A DNA stretch of 64,000 nt from CAYZZU01 sp964483105. Its GTDB lineage: Bacteria > CG2-30-53-67. The notes beneath the pieces are model-generated. The model was not told where the DNA came from. It saw only the letters and a program-made list of their open reading frames with translations, and ran no database searches. The DNA is taken from the NCBI GenBank assembly GCA_964483105.1, contig CAYZZU010000002.1, positions 61,674 through 125,673 on the forward strand, in the 5' to 3' direction. The position numbers and the translations under genes are program-made. Shown here in pieces: positions 45,751 to 55,647 of this stretch; positions within the stretch are counted from its first letter, which is position 1, and the number at the start of each line of letters is the position of its first letter.

Positions 45751-48700
45751 ATGCTGGAAAAAATCATTGAACTCTCCATCAAGAACCGATTTCTGGTGAT
45801 CCTCGGAACGGTCTTCATCCTGTTCTGGGGGGCCTACACCATGACGAAGATCCCCCTCGACGCGATCCCGGATCTCTCCGATGTCCAGGTCATCGTCTTT
45901 ACCGAATACCCCGGCCAGGCACCTCAGGTCGTCGAGGACCAGGTGACCTATCCCCTGACCACGGCCATGCTGGCCGTCCCCTACGCCAAGGTGGTCCGGG
46001 GATACTCCTTCTTCGGCTTTTCCTTCGTCTATATCATCTTCGAGGATGGAACCGACCTCTACTGGGCGCGGAGCCGTGTGTTGGAGTACCTGAATTATGC
46101 GTCCAAAAGGCTCCCTCCGGGGGTCACCCCCGCGCTCGGCCCCGATGCCACCGGCGTGGGGTGGGTCTACGAATACGCCCTGGTCGATAAGACGGGCCGG
46201 AATGACTTGGCCAAACTCCGCAGCATCCAGGACTGGTATCTCCGATACGAACTGGCCGCCGTGCCCGGCGTCTCCGAGGTCGCCTCCATCGGAGGGTATG
46301 TCAAACAGTACCAGGTGGAGGTCGACCCGAACAAGCTCCTTGCCTACGACATCCCCCTCTCCACGGTCAAAAAGGCCATCCAGCGCTCCAACAACGACGT
46401 GGGGGGGCGGTTGATTGAAATGTCCGAAACCGAATACATGGTCCGCGGCCTGGGTTACATCCATTCGGTACAGGATGTCAAAAACATCCCCGTGGGCGTG
46501 GACGGAAACGGAACCCCCATCCTGATTCGGGATATCGCGGACGTACACTTAGGCCCGGAACTGAGACGGGGGCTCGCTGAACTAAACGGCGAGGGGGAGA
46601 CAGCCGGCGGGGTCATCATCATGCGGTACGGCGAAAACGCCCTGGCCACGATCAACCGAGTCAAAAAGAAACTGGAAGAGTTGAAGGCGGGACTTCCCAA
46701 GGGAGTCGAAATCGTACCGGTCTACGATCGTTCCGGCCTGATCCAACGGGCGGTCGACACCCTCAAGGAAAAACTGGTAGAGGAGTCGATCGTCGTGGCC
46801 CTGGTCTGCATTATTTTCCTCCTTCATTTCCGTTCCGCCTTCGTGGCGATCTTCACCCTGCCGGTCGGGATCCTGATGGCCTTCATCGTCATGTCCAGGC
46901 AGGGGCTGAATGCAAACATCATGTCACTGGGAGGGATCGCCATCGCCATCGGGGCGATGATCGACGCAGCCATTGTCATGATCGAAAACGCCCATAAACA
47001 CCTGGAACGGGACGAGGGAAAGAAGGATCACTGGCAGATCATCATCGACGCCTCCAAGCAGGTGGGGCCGGCCCTCTTTTTCTCGCTTCTCATCATTACC
47101 CTCTCGTTTCTCCCGATCTTTTCCCTCCAGGCCCAGGAGGGAAGACTCTTCAAGCCGCTCGCCTTCACCAAGACCTATTCCATGGCCGCGGCCGCCCTTC
47201 TCTCCGTAACCCTGGTCCCGGTGATGATGGGGTATTTTATCCGGACCACGCTCCTGCCGGCGGACTGGTCCCTCCGGAAACAGCGGACGGTTTCGTTGCT
47301 CAGCGGCATCGGTACCTTTTTTCTTCTTTGGGGTGGACTGGCCTTTTTCGTGCCCGGCCCTTCTTCCTTCAACCTGATTGTTTCGATCCTCCTGGCGGGC
47401 ATAATTTTCATGGTTTTATGGCCTCAAAGGGTATCCGAGGAAGAGAAAAACCCGGTGAACCGCTTTCTGATCTGGATCTATCGGCCGATCATCACCCGTG
47501 TGCTGCAATACAGAAAGACGACGATTTTCCTCGCCTTTCTCTGTATCCTGACACTTCTCCCCTTCAACCGGCTGGTGGTGCAGAAGGTTCACAATCCCTT
47601 CCTGAAATCCGTACTGGAAAAGGTCGACACCCTTTTCCCGCTTGAAAAGATCGGCGGGGAATTCATGCCGCCCCTTTATGAAGGAGATCTCCTTTACATG
47701 CCGACCACACTGCCGGGGATCTCGATTACCAAGGCCAAAGAACTCCTGCAGCAAACCGACAAGATCATCAAAACCTTTCCCGAGGTTCACCATGTCTTCG
47801 GAAAGATCGGGCGGGCCGAAACGGCGACCGACCCGGCGCCTCTTTCGATGATGGAGACCACGATCATGCTGAAACCGGAGGAGGAATGGCGGAAAATTCC
47901 GGTCAAGCGATGGTTCTCCTCGTGGCCGGAATTCATCAAGAAACCGCTTTCCTGGGTCTGGCCCGAGGAACGGACCATCACGGCGAAGGAGCTGATCCAT
48001 AAACTGGACTCCGCCATACAGTTTCCCGGTGTAACCAATGCCTGGACCATGCCGATCAAGACACGCATCGATATGCTCTCCACCGGGATCAAAACACCGG
48101 TAGGAATCAAACTCATGGGGGACGACCTGTCCACCCTTTCCGACCTGGGTGAAAAGATCGAGGCGGTGGTCCGTGACCTTCCCGGAACCCTCTCGGTCTA
48201 CTCGGAACGTGTGGTGGGCGGCTACTACTTCGACTATCAGATCCGCAGGAAGGAGGCGGCCCGTTACGGGTTGACCGTGGGGGATGTGCAGGATGTGATC
48301 CAGTCCGCCGTGGGGGGGATGAATATCACGGAGACCGTGGAAGGGCTGGAACGCTATCCCGTCAACCTCCGCTACGGCAGAGGATTCCGGAACTCTCTGG
48401 CGCAACTGAAAAGGGTCCTGGTTCCCACCCCCCTGGGGGCGCAGGTACCGATCACCCAGTTGGCCGATATTTCCATTCACCAGGGGCCCCCTTCGATCAA
48501 AAGCGAGAACTCCCGGCGCACGGCCTGGATCTACGTGGACCTGAAAAGCAGTGACGTGGCAACCTATGTCCAAAACGCCCGGAAGGTCATCCGTGAATCG
48601 GTCCCGCTTCCGCCCGGATACAGCATTGTCTGGTCGGGCCAGTACGAATACATGGAACGCGCCAATCAGCGTCTCAAGGTCGTGATTCCCGTGACACTCC

Positions 48701-49203
48701 TGATCATCTTTCTCCTCCTTTACCTGAACTTCCGGAACGTCCCGGAGAGCATGATCGTGATGCTCTCCCTCCCCTTCGCCATCGTGGGAGGGGTCTGGTT
48801 CCTCCATCTGCTGCACTATAACATGAGTATCGCCGTCGGGGTCGGCTTCATCGCCCTGGCCGGTGTGGCGGCCGAAACCGGTGTAGTGATGCTGATCTAC
48901 CTCGATCAGGCCTATGAGGAGAAGTTGCACGAACGGGGGGGCACCCTCACCCTCGCCGATCTCTACGACTCCATCATGACCGGCGCCGTGGAGAGGGTCC
49001 GTCCCAAGATGATGACGGTCATGGCGATTATGGCCGGTCTCTTCCCGCTCTTTTGGGGACACGGGGCCGGGGCCGACACCATGCGGCGGATCGCCGCCCC
49101 CATGATCGGAGGGATGGTCACTTCCACAGTTTTAACCCTGATCGTCATCCCCGCGATCTACGCGATCTGGAAAAGAAGGGGGGTCAAGGAAGACGGGAAT
49201 TAG
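45751..49203 (+). CDS. cusA: CusA/CzcA-type heavy-metal RND efflux pump with extra insert
   Basis: 1150 residues, about 100 longer than usual CusA. HME-RND features: IPLDAIPDLSDVQVIVFTEYPG, the TM4 relay GGIAIAIGAMIDAAIVMIENAHKHLE, GRAETATDPAPLSMMETTI, and GVAAETGVVMLIYLD. The extra length lies around residues 500-575, with hydrophobic segments (LLSGIGTFFLLWGGLAFFV; LIVSILLAGIIFMVLW) in the region before the second periplasmic loop. It uses the proton gradient to expel metal ions from the periplasm via CusBC. Confidence 0.94.
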   Translation: MLEKIIELSIKNRFLVILGTVFILFWGAYTMTKIPLDAIPDLSDVQVIVFTEYPGQAPQVVEDQVTYPLTTAMLAVPYAKVVRGYSFFGFSFVYIIFEDGTDLYWARSRVLEYLNYASKRLPPGVTPALGPDATGVGWVYEYALVDKTGRNDLAKLRSIQDWYLRYELAAVPGVSEVASIGGYVKQYQVEVDPNKLLAYDIPLSTVKKAIQRSNNDVGGRLIEMSETEYMVRGLGYIHSVQDVKNIPVGVDGNGTPILIRDIADVHLGPELRRGLAELNGEGETAGGVIIMRYGENALATINRVKKKLEELKAGLPKGVEIVPVYDRSGLIQRAVDTLKEKLVEESIVVALVCIIFLLHFRSAFVAIFTLPVGILMAFIVMSRQGLNANIMSLGGIAIAIGAMIDAAIVMIENAHKHLERDEGKKDHWQIIIDASKQVGPALFFSLLIITLSFLPIFSLQAQEGRLFKPLAFTKTYSMAAAALLSVTLVPVMMGYFIRTTLLPADWSLRKQRTVSLLSGIGTFFLLWGGLAFFVPGPSSFNLIVSILLAGIIFMVLWPQRVSEEEKNPVNRFLIWIYRPIITRVLQYRKTTIFLAFLCILTLLPFNRLVVQKVHNPFLKSVLEKVDTLFPLEKIGGEFMPPLYEGDLLYMPTTLPGISITKAKELLQQTDKIIKTFPEVHHVFGKIGRAETATDPAPLSMMETTIMLKPEEEWRKIPVKRWFSSWPEFIKKPLSWVWPEERTITAKELIHKLDSAIQFPGVTNAWTMPIKTRIDMLSTGIKTPVGIKLMGDDLSTLSDLGEKIEAVVRDLPGTLSVYSERVVGGYYFDYQIRRKEAARYGLTVGDVQDVIQSAVGGMNITETVEGLERYPVNLRYGRGFRNSLAQLKRVLVPTPLGAQVPITQLADISIHQGPPSIKSENSRRTAWIYVDLKSSDVATYVQNARKVIRESVPLPPGYSIVWSGQYEYMERANQRLKVVIPVTLLIIFLLLYLNFRNVPESMIVMLSLPFAIVGGVWFLHLLHYNMSIAVGVGFIALAGVAAETGVVMLIYLDQAYEEKLHERGGTLTLADLYDSIMTGAVERVRPKMMTVMAIMAGLFPLFWGHGAGADTMRRIAAPMIGGMVTSTVLTLIVIPAIYAIWKRRGVKEDGN

Positions 49204-49288
49204 AAATTGGAAATCAGGGGCATCGGAAACCAAAACCATTCACCACGGAGATCAGCGGGGAAAGGCAATCACAAAAGGAGGTTACACC

Positions 49289-50035
49289 ATGAAGAAGTAC
49301 GGCTTAGTTTTTGCAGCAGTTATGGTAATTATTTTCTCCCTCTCTTTTCCTTCTGCTTTGCTTGCGGAAGAAGGGCATATGCACGGGATGAAGGGACATA
49401 ACATGAAGGGAATGGAAAAATCTGCGGAAACGCTTGTCACCGATCCGGTCTGCGGCATGCGGATGAACCCCGACGAGGCGGGAGCCAAAACGGAGTACCA
49501 GGGAAAGACCTACTATTTCTGCCAGGATTCGGATCGAGAAACCTTTGAGAAGGACCCGGAAAAGTATCTCCACAAACATGAGGAAGGAAAACAGGACGAA
49601 GAGATGCACAAAGGGCACCCGGGATCACATCATGAAATGGAAATGGAACGCCATGAGGACGAAGGGCATGAACACCATCATATGATGGGAGGCGCCCACT
49701 GGGAGGCCCCGGTCGCGGAGGCCGGAAAGAAAAACCCAGTCAAGGCGTCAGCGGAATCCATCACCAGGGGCGGATCGATCTTCAAGGCAAGGTGCGTAAT
49801 CTGTCATGGGGAAAACGGGGACGGGAACGGAGCGCTCGCAGCCACACTGGATCCGAAACCCGCCGACCTGACATCAAAAATGCTCCGGATGCATCCGGAC
49901 GGCGACCTCTTCTACAAGATCAGCAAAGGCAAAGGCGCCATGCCGGCCTGGGAGTCCACAATCTCCGAAAAGGACCGCTGGAACCTGGTGAATTATATCC
50001 GGTCGCTGGGTAAGAAAAAAACGCGGGAAAATTAA
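49289..50035 (+). CDS. Exported YHS domain / His-rich linker / cytochrome c fusion
   Basis: 248 residues with a signal peptide ending LLAEEG. A Met/His lead (HMHGMKGHNMKGM) is followed by YHS (TDPVCGMRMNP...YYFCQDSDRETF, about 48-95), a His/Met/Glu linker (about 96-150) and a class I cytochrome c domain with CVICH (169-173) and a probable Met ligand in GKGAMPAW. The fusion connects a metal-binding module to a haem. It could oxidise Cu(I), or relay electrons to a periplasmic partner. The order YHS-cytochrome is unusual to me. Confidence 0.83.
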   Translation: MKKYGLVFAAVMVIIFSLSFPSALLAEEGHMHGMKGHNMKGMEKSAETLVTDPVCGMRMNPDEAGAKTEYQGKTYYFCQDSDRETFEKDPEKYLHKHEEGKQDEEMHKGHPGSHHEMEMERHEDEGHEHHHMMGGAHWEAPVAEAGKKNPVKASAESITRGGSIFKARCVICHGENGDGNGALAATLDPKPADLTSKMLRMHPDGDLFYKISKGKGAMPAWESTISEKDRWNLVNYIRSLGKKKTREN

Positions 50036-50041
50036 AGTATA

Positions 50042-50075
50042 GGGGCAATGGGGGAGAATTCCCCCTCATTGCCCC
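50042..50075 (+). terminator. Strong hairpin after the YHS-cytochrome gene, likely terminator
   Basis: GGGGCAATG pairs with CATTGCCCC and GGGGA with TCCCC around a three-base loop. There is no clear T-tract, so termination may need another factor. Confidence 0.6.
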
Positions 50076-50256
50076 ACCCTCCTACAGACTCGCCAACCAG
50101 TTTGAACATTGCATCCTCAAGCAGACTTTACACACCTTCCATCTTGGGATATGATAAACACAAGTAATATCTTAAAGATTTTAGATGGTTAGGAGGGAAA
50201 TCCCCGCCAAGAACCGGATTTCGGGAAACCGAGTCCAATCAATCGGGACAAACGCC

Positions 50257-50886
50257 ATGCCTGCTGAACATTCTTTTGGAACCACAGAACGGGATATCCG
50301 CAGTGTGCAGATCTACCGCGCCGGGATCGCTCTTTCGGCCCTGGCCTTTCTGATCGTGAACACCCTGCTTCTCGTAACGCAAGGCTGGAAGAACCCCTCT
50401 TCCACGCCTTGGATCCGGGGACATTCACTGCTTCTCTCCCTGGCGGTATGGATGCTGATCACGGGAGTCGGGATTTCAGTCCTGAGCATTCACCTCTATA
50501 TTCACCGTTTCCATACCTTACTCAAAATTCTGTACGGGATCGGAATCGTTTCAGTTGTCCTGCTTCTCGGCGCGGGGGTCTCTCGGGAAATAGGATTTCT
50601 TTCTCTTCTTTATGAAACCCCGGCCGGGACCGTAGGATTCGGTTTCATTCTCGCAACGCTTTGTGGAATCGCCGTGAAGGAGGCCTTCTGTTTCGGTCAG
50701 ATCGAGGCCGTCCTCTTTGCCGTGGTGACCCCGATTCTGGTGTTGGGGCATCTCTTCCAGATACTGAACCCTGTGTCGGCATTCCTGTTTCTCTGTGCCG
50801 ACACTCTTTTCCTGGTTTTCTTTGCCGTCCGGAAGATCATGATGCCGATCCACCTGGATATCGGAGATAAGACTCTTTACACATAG
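50257..50886 (+). CDS. DUF2301-family integral membrane protein
   Basis: 209 residues from the ATG at 50257; an earlier frame from 50185 exists, and the start is not decided by a clear ribosome-binding site. About six hydrophobic helices are visible, and the C-terminus reads MPIHLDIGDK, the diagnostic end of DUF2301. The family occurs in cyanobacteria and other bacteria and has no established function. It may be independent of the mla operon downstream. Confidence 0.78.
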   Translation: MPAEHSFGTTERDIRSVQIYRAGIALSALAFLIVNTLLLVTQGWKNPSSTPWIRGHSLLLSLAVWMLITGVGISVLSIHLYIHRFHTLLKILYGIGIVSVVLLLGAGVSREIGFLSLLYETPAGTVGFGFILATLCGIAVKEAFCFGQIEAVLFAVVTPILVLGHLFQILNPVSAFLFLCADTLFLVFFAVRKIMMPIHLDIGDKTLYT

Positions 50887-50929
50887 CAAAGCAACTGATC
50901 CCGCATTCCGTTATCAGGAGACCGAAGAG

Positions 50930-51712
50930 GTGAATCCGATCGCAGGCATCGGGGAAAGAGGAATACGATTCGCGCGGTACATGGGTGAGTTATCTCTTTT
51001 CTCCCTTCATGCGCTGCGCCAGCTTTTCAGGAGACCCCTCTTCATTGGATTGATCATTCGCCAAATCCGTGAGATCGGTGTTCTCTCCTTCCCCCTGATC
51101 GCCATTTCCTCATTCGCTATCGGGGTGGTTCTCTCCATGCACTCGATCCAACTGCTGAAAAAATTCGGAGCCGTTCATTACGTGGCCGCCGCAGTGGGGC
51201 TTTCCGTGGTCAAGGAGTTAGGGCCGATGATCACGGCGCTGATGGTGGCCGGCCGGTCCGGTTCCGGGATCAGCGCCGAACTGGGTTCCATGCGGGTCAC
51301 CCGTCAGATCGACGCCCTCCAGGTACTTGCCGTCAACCCGGTCCAATATCTCGTGGTTACCCGCATCCTGGCCTGTGTCATCGCCGTCCCACTGCTAACC
51401 GCCTTTGCCGATCTGATCGGAATCGCGGGCGGTATGCTGATGGCTGTGACCCGTGGCGGGATCGGTTCAGACCTCTATCTGGATATCACCTTTCAATTCG
51501 TGGCGATGTCCGATCTGGTCCCCGGATTGCTCAAGGCGGCATTCTTCGGTCTGCTGATCGGTGTTGTCAGCACGCATGCCGGTTTCCACGCCGAAGGCGG
51601 TACCAGCGGTGTGGGAGTGGCCACTACCCGCACGGTGGTTACCGCTTCTCTCATGATTTTCATCTCGGATGTCTTCCTGAGCCAGACCTTTCTTCTCCTT
51701 CTGGGAGGTTGA
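50930..51712 (+). CDS. mlaE: MlaE-type ABC permease of a phospholipid transport system
   Basis: 260 residues from a GTG at 50930 with AGGAG upstream. MlaE/YrbE signatures: FAIGVVLSMHSIQLLKKFG, GPMITALMVAGRSGSGISAELGSMRVTRQIDAL and GTSGVGVATTRTVVTASLMI. It works with MlaF and MlaD in lipid movement between inner and outer membranes. The next genes follow within a few bases, forming an operon. Confidence 0.94.
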   Translation: MNPIAGIGERGIRFARYMGELSLFSLHALRQLFRRPLFIGLIIRQIREIGVLSFPLIAISSFAIGVVLSMHSIQLLKKFGAVHYVAAAVGLSVVKELGPMITALMVAGRSGSGISAELGSMRVTRQIDALQVLAVNPVQYLVVTRILACVIAVPLLTAFADLIGIAGGMLMAVTRGGIGSDLYLDITFQFVAMSDLVPGLLKAAFFGLLIGVVSTHAGFHAEGGTSGVGVATTRTVVTASLMIFISDVFLSQTFLLLLGG

Positions 51713-51714
51713 GG

Positions 51715-52467
51715 ATGACATCCGGCGTCAACTCCGAAAATCCGATCGTCAGGATCGAAGGGATCACCAAGCGCTTCGGCGAGCAGGAGGTCCTGCGAGG
51801 CGTGAACCTGAATGTATATCCCGGAGGGACCCTGGTCCTCCTGGGAGGAAGCGGTTCGGGGAAATCCGTTCTCCTGAGTATCCTGATCGGACTGATGGAA
51901 CCGGACCAGGGCCGGGTTTCGATCGACGGCCGGGAAGTAACCGCCTTCCGGACGGAAGCGGAATGGAAATCGATCTGGACCCATGTGGGGTTCCTTTTCC
52001 AGGGATCCGCTCTTTTTGATTCCATGAGCGTGCGCGACAACATCGCCTTCCCCCTGGAAATGCACACCCGTCTGAGCCGGACGGAGTTGGAGGACCGTGT
52101 GGTTCACCTCCTGGAGATGGTGGGACTCAGCGACATCCGGAAGAAGATGCCGTCGGAACTCTCCGGGGGGATGCAAAAACGGGTCGCCCTCGCCCGAACC
52201 ATCGCACTGGAACCGAAGATCGTCTTATACGATGAGCCGACCACCGGCCTCGATCCGTTAACCTCGGATACCATCGCTTCCCTGATTCTGGACCTTCAAA
52301 AAAGATTGGGAATTACCTCGGTTGTGGTCACGCATGATATCAGGCTGGCCTTCAAGATTGCGAGCAGGATTTCCATGCTTCATGAGGGGAAGATCCTGGT
52401 GACCGCCCCGCTCCAGGAAATCCGGGAAAATCCCGACCCGAGAATACGCGCCTTTCTATACGGATGA
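51715..52467 (+). CDS. mlaF: MlaF-type ABC ATPase
   Basis: 250 residues; the ATG at 51715 is preferred (GGGAGGTTGAGG before it). Walker A GGSGSGKSVLL, signature SGGMQKRVALAR, Walker B IVLYDEPTTGLDP and the H-loop VVVTHDI are complete. It powers the MlaE permease in the cytoplasm. It is coupled to MlaE (stop two bases before) and to MlaD. Confidence 0.95.
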   Translation: MTSGVNSENPIVRIEGITKRFGEQEVLRGVNLNVYPGGTLVLLGGSGSGKSVLLSILIGLMEPDQGRVSIDGREVTAFRTEAEWKSIWTHVGFLFQGSALFDSMSVRDNIAFPLEMHTRLSRTELEDRVVHLLEMVGLSDIRKKMPSELSGGMQKRVALARTIALEPKIVLYDEPTTGLDPLTSDTIASLILDLQKRLGITSVVVTHDIRLAFKIASRISMLHEGKILVTAPLQEIRENPDPRIRAFLYG

Positions 52468-52479
52468 AGGAGGATTATA

Positions 52480-53502
52480 ATGACTGCACAAAAATCCCAC
52501 AACCTGGAAATCATCGTGGGAATCTTTATTCTCCTCGGTATCACGGTGATATCGGTTCTGGTATTTACCATCGCGGGGAAGCAGAAACTTTTTGAGCCCC
52601 GTTATAAAATCACGGCCGTTTTCGGCCGTGTAAGCGGCCTCAAGGTCGGCGCTCCGGTCCGACTGGCGGGTCTCGAAGTCGGCAGCGTGGAATCACTCGA
52701 CTTCACTCCCCAGGGGAAGGTCCTGGCGGTCCTCTCGATTCAGTCGAAATTTCAGAAACAGATCCGCCTGGACTCCGAAGCCACAATCAGTTCCGTCGGC
52801 ATTCTCGGAGACAAGAGCGTTGAGATTACCATCGGATCCCCCCAAAGAAGAGTTCTCATGTCCGGTGATCGAATTCCTTCCAAAGATCCCTTCGACGTAT
52901 CCGGTTTCATCGATCATGTGGCACCCATGGCGGCGAAGGTGGATGAGATCCTGACGTACCTGTCACAAATCACCGGTGAATTCTCCATGAACAACCTTCC
53001 AGTGGCTGAAACCCTCGAGCATGCCAAGAATATCCTGGAAAAGCTGGATCGGGGAACGGGATCCATCGGCTCCGCAATCAATGACCCCGCTCTCTACCGG
53101 TCACTGGTGGACCTGGCGGAGGAAGGGAAATCCGCCTCTTTAAAACTGCAGAAAACCCTCGACCGGATCGAACCGACTACGCAGGAGCTTCCGTCCCTGA
53201 TCTCCTCCACACGGAAAGTGATAGAGGAGATCCATTCCTTTTTCGGGGACCTCCGGGAAAGCGCCGCGCAATTTCCTGCAATCAGTAAACAGATGGCCGA
53301 AACCTCGAAGAATGTGCGAACGGCCTCGGAGGACCTCCCGGAAATCACCGGATCATTCCGAAGGGCGGGCCGAGGCGCGGAAGACGTGATTCAGTCAATG
53401 AAAAAAAACTGGTTCATCCGTAGAAACCTTCCGGAACCATCGTTCAAGGAGGACCGGATTCTTCTGGATGATGCCAATATCCCCCCGGAGAGTGCCCCAT
53501 GA
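52480..53502 (+). CDS. mlaD: MlaD-type MCE domain protein
   Basis: 340 residues. A single TM at about 12-31 anchors an MCE domain (YKITAVFGRVSGLKVGAPVRLAGLEVGSV). A long alpha-helical region (about 150-310) follows and is much longer than in E. coli MlaD, which suggests a hydrophobic tunnel of the PqiB/LetB-like or Mce type. It is the inner-membrane lipid-binding partner of MlaEF. Confidence 0.93.
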   Translation: MTAQKSHNLEIIVGIFILLGITVISVLVFTIAGKQKLFEPRYKITAVFGRVSGLKVGAPVRLAGLEVGSVESLDFTPQGKVLAVLSIQSKFQKQIRLDSEATISSVGILGDKSVEITIGSPQRRVLMSGDRIPSKDPFDVSGFIDHVAPMAAKVDEILTYLSQITGEFSMNNLPVAETLEHAKNILEKLDRGTGSIGSAINDPALYRSLVDLAEEGKSASLKLQKTLDRIEPTTQELPSLISSTRKVIEEIHSFFGDLRESAAQFPAISKQMAETSKNVRTASEDLPEITGSFRRAGRGAEDVIQSMKKNWFIRRNLPEPSFKEDRILLDDANIPPESAP

Positions 53503-54476
53503 AACAGCGGTATCTCGGTTCATTGATCCTTCTCATTTTCCTGACATCCGGATGTGGCTCCAGCCGTATCGCGCTGGAGCCGACCCGGGATCCCGCCGTC
53601 GATGCCAATCAAACCGGGATGAGACAATTCGCCCTGGGCGAGTTCCACTCCGCGCAGAGGTCTTTTGAAAAGGCGCTCCGACTGAACCGGCGCATCGACA
53701 ACCGGAGGGGAGAAGTCACAAACCTGAACAACCTTGGAGCCGTTCGTCTGAAGCAAAACGACCCGGAGGGGGCACTAACCTATTTCGAGGCGGCATACCG
53801 ATTGGAGCAGCGAGTTTCGGATCCACGCGCGAAAAGCGAATTGCTTGTCAATATCGGTGTCGCCCATGAAATGAGAGGGGAATCCATGAAAGCGCTCGAA
53901 ACTTACCGGAAGGCGGAAGTCATTGCGCGAAGTGCAGACGACCGGGACGGCCTCCGTTCAGCGCTTGGGCGCTTGGGACGGTTGGAGGTTTCTCTTCAAG
54001 ACTGGAACGACGCGGCATCCCACCTGAACGAGGCCTATCGATTGGATACCGAGGCGCAGGATGAACGGGGAATGGCGCTGCGAGAAACCGATCTCGGCCT
54101 GATGGCGCTCAAAAGAAACCGCCCCCAGGAGGCCCACGCACTCCTCTCCGCCGCTTTGCAGAGACACAAACGCCTAAAAAACGCCACCGGCATCTCACGG
54201 GCGCTTCAGGGACTGGCACGAACCGCTTACGTGTCGGGAAATCTAAGCGGCGCGGAGGATTATGCGAATCGCGCTTTCCTGTCCCATCGGGCCGCGGCCA
54301 ATACCGCGGAAACGATCGGGGATCTCCTGCTTCTTGTACGGATTCAACGGAAACGGGGGGAATTCCGAAAGGCCGGCAAGACTCTCAATCTCGCCGGAGA
54401 TCTGTTGAGACGGATCAACCGGAAGGATTTGAAGAAAGAATTCGAGGATCTGAAACAGGGCAGAAAACCGGAATAA
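53499..54476 (+). CDS. TPR-repeat outer membrane lipoprotein
   Basis: 325 residues. Lipobox LTSGC (Cys19), then about six TPR-like helical repeats (LNNLGAVRLKQNDPEGALTYFEAAYRL; LVNIGVAHEMRGESMKALETYRKAE). The first bases overlap the end of mlaD. TPR proteins are protein-protein scaffolds; in this position it may replace MlaA/MlaC-type partners at the outer membrane. No closer family is recognised. Confidence 0.83.
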   Translation: MKQRYLGSLILLIFLTSGCGSSRIALEPTRDPAVDANQTGMRQFALGEFHSAQRSFEKALRLNRRIDNRRGEVTNLNNLGAVRLKQNDPEGALTYFEAAYRLEQRVSDPRAKSELLVNIGVAHEMRGESMKALETYRKAEVIARSADDRDGLRSALGRLGRLEVSLQDWNDAASHLNEAYRLDTEAQDERGMALRETDLGLMALKRNRPQEAHALLSAALQRHKRLKNATGISRALQGLARTAYVSGNLSGAEDYANRAFLSHRAAANTAETIGDLLLLVRIQRKRGEFRKAGKTLNLAGDLLRRINRKDLKKEFEDLKQGRKPE

Positions 54477-54510
54477 TGCGCCGTTTCCTGATTGGCCCAC
54501 TGACCATCTC

Positions 54511-55647
54511 TCAAAAAAAACCCATAAATACTTCGTTGGAAAAAAGGATCCCCGAATCGGTTAACCGGATCCTCCCCTCCTCCGAATCAACCCAGCCTCG
54601 TTTCCGGGCACTGTCGAGCGATTCGGAAAATTCTTTCAACGGATCCAGGCCGTAGATCTCGGAAAAGAGCATCCGGTCGACACCCTCCCTCATCCTCAAC
54701 CCCAGCATCAGGGCCTCCCCGGCCAGAACCCGCCGGGACAGAAGTTCACGATCCACGATCGGGCTTTCTCCTCTTTGGAGCCGCCCGATATATTCGTCCG
54801 GATCCGGCAGATTGCAGAACCGGACAGGTCCTCCGTCTTTCAGGAATGAATGGGCGCCGGCGCCGGCGCCGTAATATTCGTTCAGAGTCCAATAAAGGAG
54901 GTTGTGACGGCAGCGGAAGCCGGGAGAGGCAAAGTTGGATATTTCGTAGTGCTCGAATCCCGATGCGGCCGTCATCACCTTCGCCGTCTCATACATCCGG
55001 ATCACCTCAGATTCGGAGGGTAGCGGAAGACTTCCGTTTCTTTTTTCACGGCCGAAGGGGGTTTCCCCTTCTACACTCAAACCGTAGAGAGAGAGATGAT
55101 CCGGGCCCAGCTCGAGAATCCCGGACAGGTCCTCCTCCCACATCCGCATACTCTGATCCGGAAGGCCGTAGATCAGGTCCACGCCGATGTTCGAAAACCC
55201 CGTGCGTTTGATCATGTCGAAGGCTTCAAGGGCCTGCCGCGTGGAATGAATACGCCCCATTCGCTTGAGCAGCTCGTCATGAAGAGACTGCACGCCCAGG
55301 GAGATCCGGTTCACTCCGAGGGCGAGAAGACACTCTGCTTTTTCTTCGTCCAGCGTGCCGGGATTGGCCTCCACGGTGATTTCGGCCGAAGGGGAGAAAT
55401 CAAACAAGGCGTTCAGAATATCCAGGAGCCGCGTGAACTGTTCATTGGAAAGAAGCGTGGGGGTCCCTCCACCGAAATAGAGGGTATCCACCTTCCTCCG
55501 GTTGTCCCTTGCGAAGACCGACAGTTCCCGGACCAAAGCGGAAACATAGGCCTCCACTTCCCCGCTCTGAACCGGCCTGGAGTTGAAATCACAATAAAAA
55601 CACTTCCGGACGCAGAAAGGAAGATGAATATACAGCCCGAACATCAT
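54511..55647 (-). CDS. hemW: HemW-like radical SAM protein
   Basis: 378 residues from the ATG at 55647; two upstream ATGs (55656, 55695) are possible. The radical SAM motif CVRKCFYCDF (CxxxCxxC) follows FGLYIHLPF, and HemW-type YFGGGTPTLL, GVNRISLGVQSL and HNLLYWTLNEYYGAGAGAHSF are clear. HemW binds haem and acts in haem delivery; it lacks coproporphyrinogen oxidase activity. Direction is opposite to the neighbouring OppA gene. Confidence 0.92.
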   Translation of the reverse strand: MMFGLYIHLPFCVRKCFYCDFNSRPVQSGEVEAYVSALVRELSVFARDNRRKVDTLYFGGGTPTLLSNEQFTRLLDILNALFDFSPSAEITVEANPGTLDEEKAECLLALGVNRISLGVQSLHDELLKRMGRIHSTRQALEAFDMIKRTGFSNIGVDLIYGLPDQSMRMWEEDLSGILELGPDHLSLYGLSVEGETPFGREKRNGSLPLPSESEVIRMYETAKVMTAASGFEHYEISNFASPGFRCRHNLLYWTLNEYYGAGAGAHSFLKDGGPVRFCNLPDPDEYIGRLQRGESPIVDRELLSRRVLAGEALMLGLRMREGVDRMLFSEIYGLDPLKEFSESLDSARKRGWVDSEEGRIRLTDSGILFSNEVFMGFF

